Source: Paragorgia papillata
Lineage: Eukaryota; Cnidaria; Anthozoa; Scleralcyonacea; Coralliidae
Length of the DNA: 64,000 bases
Assembly: GCA_035771165.1 (NCBI GenBank)
Contig: JAWNZC010000445.1
Span: 532,501-596,500, forward strand
Direction of reading: 5' to 3'
Below the pieces are notes generated by a model that made no database searches, was not told where the DNA came from, and saw only the letters and a list, made by a program, of their open reading frames with translations. Both the position numbers and the translations under genes were made by a program. This document shows positions 58,801 through 64,000 of the stretch, one piece after another (within the stretch, counting starts at the first letter, position 1; each line of letters starts with the position of its first letter).

Positions 58801-61800
58801 AATGAGGAGTGAGACTAACTTCTTATTCAACCATTACAATACAGCTTGGAAGTATATTTAGCGCACGTTCATGTTGTGTTTGTTCAACATTCTTAGTACG
58901 GTACTCGTTAACTTTCGGCGAGAACGTAATAGGACTGCAAATCTAAATTGTGTGTTGCTATCTTAGAACTGTTTAAAAGTCTTCTTTGATATCTGGCCAG
59001 GTGTACCTGTAAGTGTCTGTACTAGAGGTGTGCGTCGGATCGGATTGACGTCTTATAATCCGAGGGTTTACCGAAATTGTCGATCCGAATCCGATCCGAT
59101 CCGATCCAAGGTACAAAAATCGTAGTCCGATCCGATCCGATCCAAACACTGCCCCTCAAATCCGATCCGATAAAATTACAAGCCAAAAAGAAAAGCACAT
59201 AAATTGAACAAATCATTAAAATGCCGAATGACGGCGTACTGTATATGTTTTTAATGTTTTACAATCTTTCTAACTTAATATTTAAAAAAAAAACTAATTC
59301 TACATTACAATAATAATCGAAGTAAGGCACGTATATTATGCAATGTGCAGAGAAGTGGTAAAGTTGTTGATTTTCTGACAAAAAACTTTAAAAAATGAAC
59401 AGAACATTTGTGTTCAGAAAACGTGCATGTGAAAACACTTAAATATCAACATGAAAATATATATTGGTGCTGGCTCTGTGCTTTGTATTTAACTTTCCTC
59501 GCATTGTTTGGCTGACCGTTTTGTTAAACTTTAAACCTTTGAGAAAATAAGAACAAAATCCGATCCGAGGAAAAAAGAATAAAATCCGATCCGAACGTAT
59601 GAAAGTTTAGTCCGAATCCGATAGGATAGGATCGGATTCGGTCGAATTTGCACACCTCTACTCTAGTCTGTACAGTAGTAAAATCAATCGATTTTGGCAG
59701 AGAAGTGATGCTTTTTAGGTTAAATTACTTTGAGTACCTGCACTTTCATTTGCTCAATTAAGTCATTAAAATGTCCCCTATACCTATTAAATATACAGTG
59801 GCATAGCCAGGGTCTTGCGTTTGGGGGCAAGTTTGAATTTCTAGGGTCTCTGAAATACTATTTCTTGCATTTTGAGGCTGGTTTTTAAGTGAAAGCAATA
59901 AATTACATAATTTTGTTGTTATCAAACCAGAACCTAGAATGATACATGTCAGAATATCTTTAGATTTAGTTATAATCAAGTTGTAAATATAAATTTGGAG
60001 GCATTTTGTATAGACCCTTAGTATTGTAATTTATAAGAACAATATGCATATGCCTGCTATTATTATTAATAACACATTTATTTACTGGTCTACTCACTTG
60101 GCCTTAAAACAACTGTAACCCCCCCCCCCCCCCTACAAGTTTCTCCATGGATTTAAACTTTTCATGAGAACGGTCTTGGAGACCATTAAGGTTGGTTGAC
60201 CTCACCCCCCCCCACCCACCCTTGGCTATGCCACTAGTACTGTACCCGTCGAAACATGTTCAAAAGTTAACTGTTTTGAAATTGACACTATGGGATTGGT
60301 GAGACATGATTGACTAAGGGCGCAAACATGTACGTATCGAAAGGAAACTTTGACGTTGACATTAGAACATATTTTGACAGGCAGTGTTTCCACTTACATG
60401 CAGGTGCAAACAACTGTTTTAACTTTGTACAGTAAAGCCCCAATCAAACGAGAATACAAATCGTCGCAAGTTGGCAGTCACAAATTGCTCTGGCGATCGT
60501 TGGAACACCCAAATTGACAAAATAAAGGTTTCATGAGTGTTTTAAACAAGTTTTAACTTTGTCACGGTACATGATATTTTCAGAAAATTATTCAGAGTGG
60601 CTGGCTGAGATAGCGTGACTGCCAACTTGCGATGACTTGCGTTCTCGTTTGATTAGGGCTTAAGACTCTAAATTATATGGTGTGGTGTTTTAGATGTATG
60701 GTTTCACTTTGAACTCACTAGTAAATCTTCCATACGGGTGATACCCGCATACACAAAGCTTTTCTCCAACTCTCTTTCAGTCAACCATATTTACATGATT
60801 GTATATGTTTTTCTGTATTTTTGTAGGGATTTTTGTCATTTTTTAGTGCTCCCCTAATTGGTGCTCTATCTGATGTTTGGGGAAGAAAGTCATTTTTATT
60901 ACTCACTGTTGGATTCACTTGTATACCAATTCCATTATTAAGGTTCAATCCTTGGTAAGCATTGTACAGTATTTAATTTATAAAATTTTTGTGTGTGATG
61001 AAAAGTGGCCTGGTGTTGTACTGAAGACTGAAAGTGCCTACAGATGACACAAAAAATAAGTCTGTCTTATTTGAAAGAACACTTAAAATGACAAAGTACA
61101 GTAACATATTTTGCAGTTTTTGGTTTCCTTGCTTCGTTTCTGAGATATTTCAGTTTCTTTAATATGTAAATGTCACATTGTGTGACTAGCACATGCATAA
61201 TGATGTATTGGAGAAGGTTATATATGTTTGCAATTATCAAATCAAATTATCAAATTATCAAATCAAAACTTGAAGGAGGCATGTGCGTGCATGTGTTAAT
61301 TCCTTCCACAATACCAAACATGTAGAATTTCAGGGTTTTTTCATTATTTTGATAACAAAGATACAGTACAGTATACATACATGTATAACCTTCTTTATGC
61401 ATGTTTACAGTACGTTCAAACACTTAAATTGAAATATCTGAACAACGAAACCAAAAAATGCAATTTAAGATGTTACTTTCTCATTTTAAGTTAGTTTTTC
61501 TTTTTCAAATAAATCAGACTTAATTTTCGTGTCATAAACTTGAAATGTGCGTAACTTAGTACGATTTTTCTGCTCTTATCACTGACTACATTTGTAGGTG
61601 AAGTGCAACCAAAAAACGTTTAAATAACATAGATTTAATACAACAACGTTTCTGGATTGGTATTCGTGTGTGCTCTAGTTCTTGATGGGGCACAGGGAAA
61701 AGCGCGGGAAATCTATTTAGGAAAGAAAGAAGAAACCACCCACCGGAAACAAAGTAAACAAACTATGCCAACTAGTCTGAGGATTAGGTGGGGGGCTTGG

Positions 61801-62908
61801 ACCATTCACAATAAGTGTTAACTAATCGCTGGTGTTCAACCTTCGCAGCTCCCATTACTCACAGTACGCTACCGCGGCCTAACATACTTTGGCGGAATGC
61901 AGATCGGAAGGGGTGGAGGCAGTCGTTAAGCCCTAATCAAACGAGAACGCAAGTCATCGCCAGTTGGCAGTCACGCTATCTCAACCAGCCGCTGTGAATA
62001 GTTTCCCGAAAATATCATGTACCGTGACAAAGTTAAAACTTGTTTAAAACACTCATGAAACCTTTATTTTGTTAATTTGGGTGTTTGAACGACTGCCACA
62101 GAAAGTTCTGACTGCCAACTTGCGATGACTTGCGTTCTCGTTTGATTAGGGCTTTAACCTGCAACCTCGTTCCCCGGGGCATCGTGCCTCCGCGGCAGGA
62201 ACGAGGTTGACTATCCAGCCAACAACAACGAGCCACGATGCAACAACTGCCGGCACGGCACACGACCCCCGACCCAACGGAACCTCTTCCATCCCGAGAT
62301 CTGCAAAGTCACCTGTCTAATACGGGGGAAACTAAGAAGAATAATTACCAGTAAATAGAGTACTTACCCAGGTTGACGTAACTCACCAGACCGTGAATGA
62401 GGAATTTGTCTAGACCAGCAAGCGATATCTACAATAGACGTAACACTACACCACACCACACCACGGGAAAACATGCTGCCCAGCATGATACAAGGAAGGG
62501 AAGTGAGGTATGGAGGGATAGCGAGTGACAACAACGTACAGTAGTACTTCGTTGGACTGAGGAAGTGGAAACTGCGACAATTACAGTATAGGAAAAAACG
62601 AGCGACGACAATTGGCTTAAGCACCTCTTACGCCTTTTTGTGCTCTCCCAACTTCTCTCGTGGAGCACGCCAAACCATGAATCATTTCTCAAATTTTCTA
62701 CGTACTCCATGCAATGTATTAACTCAATGTATTAACTTAATGCAATAAGCAGACGCGGAATGCTCTATAACTTAACTTTGTTCTCACTTTCAGGTGGTTT
62801 TTTGGTGTATTATCAATTTCGGGAGTGTTTGCTGTAACATTTTCTGTAGTATTTGCTTATGTGGCCGACTGCACCGACGAGAATGAACGAAGTACAGCGT
62901 ACGGTTTG
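52812..62908 (+). CDS. MFSD14: MFSD14/HIAT1-type major facilitator transporter, 5' five exons
   Basis: Exons 52812-52922, 56247-56342, 58323-58385, 60827-60954, 62794-62908; all GT-AG and in phase, 171 codons, continuing beyond 64000. A basic N-terminus (KIGKKTLKRL) precedes GKPSVYHATIIIFLEYFAWG (TM1), FPKHTFLMNGLIQGVK, then SFFSAPLIGALSDVWGRKS (TM2 and MFS motif A, GxLSDxWGRK), LLLTVGFTCIPIPLL (TM3) and VFAVTFSVVFAYVADCTDEN (TM4). This matches the MFSD14A/B (hippocampus-abundant transcript) family, orphan membrane transporters of solute carrier type; the substrate is not settled. The window shows about one third of the usual length (about 490 aa). The ATG has no strong Kozak support, but the exon joins in frame. 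Introns carry hAT, PIF-like and other MITEs. The first exon is the least conserved part. Confidence 0.93.
53646..53908. mobile_element. 263-bp TIR element, copy 1 (intact)
   Basis: Ends CAATCTTGGACAAAACGG and CCTGTTGTTACAC-type complement (AACAGGTTTTGCCCAAGATTG). Shares nearly all of its sequence with the copy at 54701-55854, including a C-run and a G-run that pair. Confidence 0.82.
54265..54550 (-). pseudogene. Tc1/mariner-like transposase N-terminal HTH fragment
   Basis: A minus-strand frame reads TAPRWSSKKESAAI, then MPLAQIARKCNVSWSTVYRI KKQFENGK and RFNKGGWPRKI. This is a helix-turn-helix with the recognition helix STVYRIKK, as at the start of Tc1-like transposases. A stop follows at once and no DDE domain is seen. 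Confidence 0.6.
54701..55854. mobile_element. 263-bp TIR element, copy 2, split by a hAT-like insertion
   Basis: Same ends as 53646-53908. Removing 54931-55814 plus one 8-bp duplication restores a 262-bp element. Confidence 0.85.
54931..55814. mobile_element. hAT-like element, 884 bp, 8-bp TSD
   Basis: Ends CAGGCCATGAGATTTG and CAAATCTCATGCCCTG; perfect duplication TTTTTGAG at 54923-54930 and 55815-55822. The interior repeats GGTATCC/GGATAC motifs near both ends. An open frame at 55465-55767 shows no known domain. Confidence 0.9.
57101..58133. mobile_element. hAT element remnant, 1033 bp, 8-bp TSD
   Basis: Ends TAGAGATGAGCC and GGCTCATCTCTA; duplication TACTATAC at 57093-57100 and 58134-58141. 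Subterminal GCCGATTA motifs repeat at both ends, as expected for hAT transposase binding. Contains the transposase end at 57360-57560 and a 65-bp tandem duplication (57896 and 57961). Confidence 0.9.
57360..57560 (-). pseudogene. hAT transposase C-terminal dimerisation domain, frameshifted
   Basis: Minus strand: WWQAKKLVYPNLFKVVLKYL in one frame, then, after a shift, SERVFSEAGHISTDKRNRL and MDNILFLHHNLPNT in another. The WW...YP...L and ERVFS-AG signatures are those of the hAT C-terminal domain. The frameshift makes it non-functional here. Confidence 0.85.
59023..59665. mobile_element. hAT-like MITE rich in ATCCG repeats
   Basis: Ends TAGAGGTGTGC and GCACACCTCTA; GTCTGTAC at 59015-59022 and 59666-59673 is the 8-bp duplication, with five extra bases (CTCTA) on the right. 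Subterminal GATCCGATCCGATCC runs occur at both ends. Confidence 0.85.
59796..60237. mobile_element. hAT-like MITE with CAGTGGCATAGCC ends
   Basis: Left CAGTGGCATAGCCAGGGTC, right CCTTGGCTATGCCACTAG. The interior includes C-runs and GGGTCTCTGAAATACT, also seen near 1965 and 51345. A target duplication is not clear. Confidence 0.6.
60436..60660. mobile_element. MITE A, copy 2 (TAA duplication)
   Basis: Ends AGCCCCAATCAAACGAGAA and complement, TAA at 60433-60435 and 60661-60663; 225 bp. MFSD14 intron 3. Confidence 0.87.
61026..61552. mobile_element. MITE G, further copy
   Basis: GAAAGTGCCTACAGATGACA and TCTTATTTGAAAGAACACTT at the left; CAGACTTAATTTTCGTGTCA at the right. Ends more diverged than at 31765. 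MFSD14 intron 4. Confidence 0.65.
61610..61800 (-). repeat. Dispersed repeat R1, inverted copy
   Basis: Read on the minus strand it shows the R1 order: AGACTAGTTGGCATAGTTTG, GTTTCCGGTGGG-type core, and a GTTGTATTAAATCTATG end. Confidence 0.6.
61929..62153. mobile_element. MITE A, copy 3 (TTA duplication)
   Basis: Ends AGCCCTAATCAAACGAGAAC and complement, TTA at 61926-61928 and 62154-62156; 225 bp, same length and similar interior as copy 2 but partly inverted in orientation. Confidence 0.88.
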
Positions 62909-64000
62909 GTGAGAAATTAACCAGAACAATTTCTTTTTACTAACAACTTTACTAATTTCGGCAAAATGCAATCATATCATCCGCCATCTTGTGTCAATAC
63001 TTTGGCTAAATTAACATGGAAGTTAGTGACGTAACAAGCTGGATAAATATTAGAAAATTATGTTTTGCTGATAGCCGAAAGTGTTGTAGTGCAATGATGT
63101 TGAAAACGACATTTACTAAAAGTGAATTAAATATAATACAGTACATATTGATATAACTACTGCTAGTTCCAGACTTCCAGTTGACCGCGCCACGCGCCGT
63201 TTTCTGACAGTTGTTTACGACTTTACATGTACTGAATATGCGTCATGATAAAAATGCTGCCAGGAACATAGAGATCATATAAATACTACATGGCAGCCGC
63301 CATTACCTATGATATTTCAGTCAATTGGTTGGCAAATGTACTAGACCCAGTCCTTTGCCAACCAACGCGCCCAATGTTTGCCTCCAAAAAAATCCAAGAT
63401 GGCGGCATTCAATTGGTTACCCGCGGTTGGCTGAAATTAAGATAGGATGCCCCCTCTAGTATTTATATGATCTCTATGGCCTGGAACGTAACTCGTTAAT
63501 GTATTGCCTTCATGCAAGACGATTTCGTCTGAAATAGCTCTCCTAAGATCTATGGTCAAAGATTTTCCACTTTCGTAAGTCCTTCATCACATGCACTGCT
63601 GCTTAATTTCATTGTTTCACCATCAAGAACCTCGGAATAATAATACACGCTTTTGCCCCAAGGAATTCATACAGATAGATGAACTTTGTTTACTTTACAC
63701 GAACATAGACAATGCACTGGTTGTAATAACAAGTCAGTATATAGGGTAACGTAAAGTTTTAATTTGGACGTGATTTGGATGACAAAACACGATTGTTTGT
63801 GTCCCCAAAACACTGTTGACAACGAGTGAACAAGTGTCAAAAAACGGCGCGCGGCGCGGTCAACTCGAATTAACAGTAAGTAAAGAATTTGCTTTACCCA
63901 GCTTGTAATGTCAGATATACAGTATATAAAAAAATTGTCCAAGATCTAATGGCGGATGATAAGATTTGTTTTAGTCGATGTTGGTGATATTGTTGTTTAA
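62909..64000. other. MFSD14 intron 5 (partial) with inverted-repeat elements
   Basis: No further exon is seen. At 62970-63250 and about 63790-63962 two arms face each other (ATCCGCCAT ends, GTTGACCGCGCCACGCGCCG-like inner ends), as in a 1-kb MITE. Nested between them at about 63269-63479 is a smaller one with CATAGAGATCATATAAATAC ends and inner TTGGTTGGC motifs. Confidence 0.6.

Noticed and set aside
63667..63942. 91-codon minus frame near the right edge
   Set aside because: It overlaps the arm of an inverted-repeat element in an MFSD14 intron and shows no domain.

Overview
This is a eukaryotic, animal-type window: intron-rich genes with GT-AG introns, AATAAA signals and about 40 small transposable elements. 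The proteins point to a metazoan. A cnidarian, perhaps an anthozoan, is my best guess from gene structure and repeat style; that is inference, not proof. Nothing looks bacterial: no operons and no CRISPR array.

I can read six host loci. (1) 567-650 (-): first coding exon of an unidentified gene, divergent from (2) an intact alpha-tubulin gene, 1024-7861 (+), 4 exons, 451 aa. They share a 373-bp promoter with a CRE and two CCAAT boxes. (3) 9561-10776 (+): a weak two-exon candidate for a 48-aa protein. (4) 15673-18031 (+): a two-exon gene for a 76-aa secreted peptide precursor with a TATA box, a dibasic site and two cysteines. (5) 23074-50925 (-): a 17-exon, 28-kb gene for a 519-aa protein with a six-bladed kelch propeller plus a C-terminal coiled coil. 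Every splice phase agrees, there is a 34-nt microexon, and alternative 3' exons at 22057-23013 may exist. (6) 52812 onward (+): the 5' half of an MFSD14/HIAT1-type major facilitator gene, five exons, running off the right edge. Genes 5 and 6 are divergent.

Most of the rest is mobile or repetitive DNA, much of it inside introns. Groups I could define by terminal inverted repeats (TIRs) and target-site duplications (TSDs) are: PIF/Harbinger-type MITEs with 3-bp, mostly TWA, TSDs; TTAA-flanked elements; TA-flanked Tc1/mariner-type MITEs; hAT-type elements with 8-bp TSDs, one carrying a broken transposase end; a LINE 3' end; a Crypton-like recombinase fragment; a Tc1-like transposase fragment; and foldback elements. 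Nesting is common.

Simple repeats are extreme. A 2.1-kb (ATTACT)n array at 32935-35065 makes up most of one kelch-gene intron. There is also a 71-bp minisatellite (about 40480-41815), a 1.2-kb GCT/ACT-rich tract, and (GACA)n, (AACG)n and (AAAT)n tracts. The long reading frames over these tracts are repeat artefacts.
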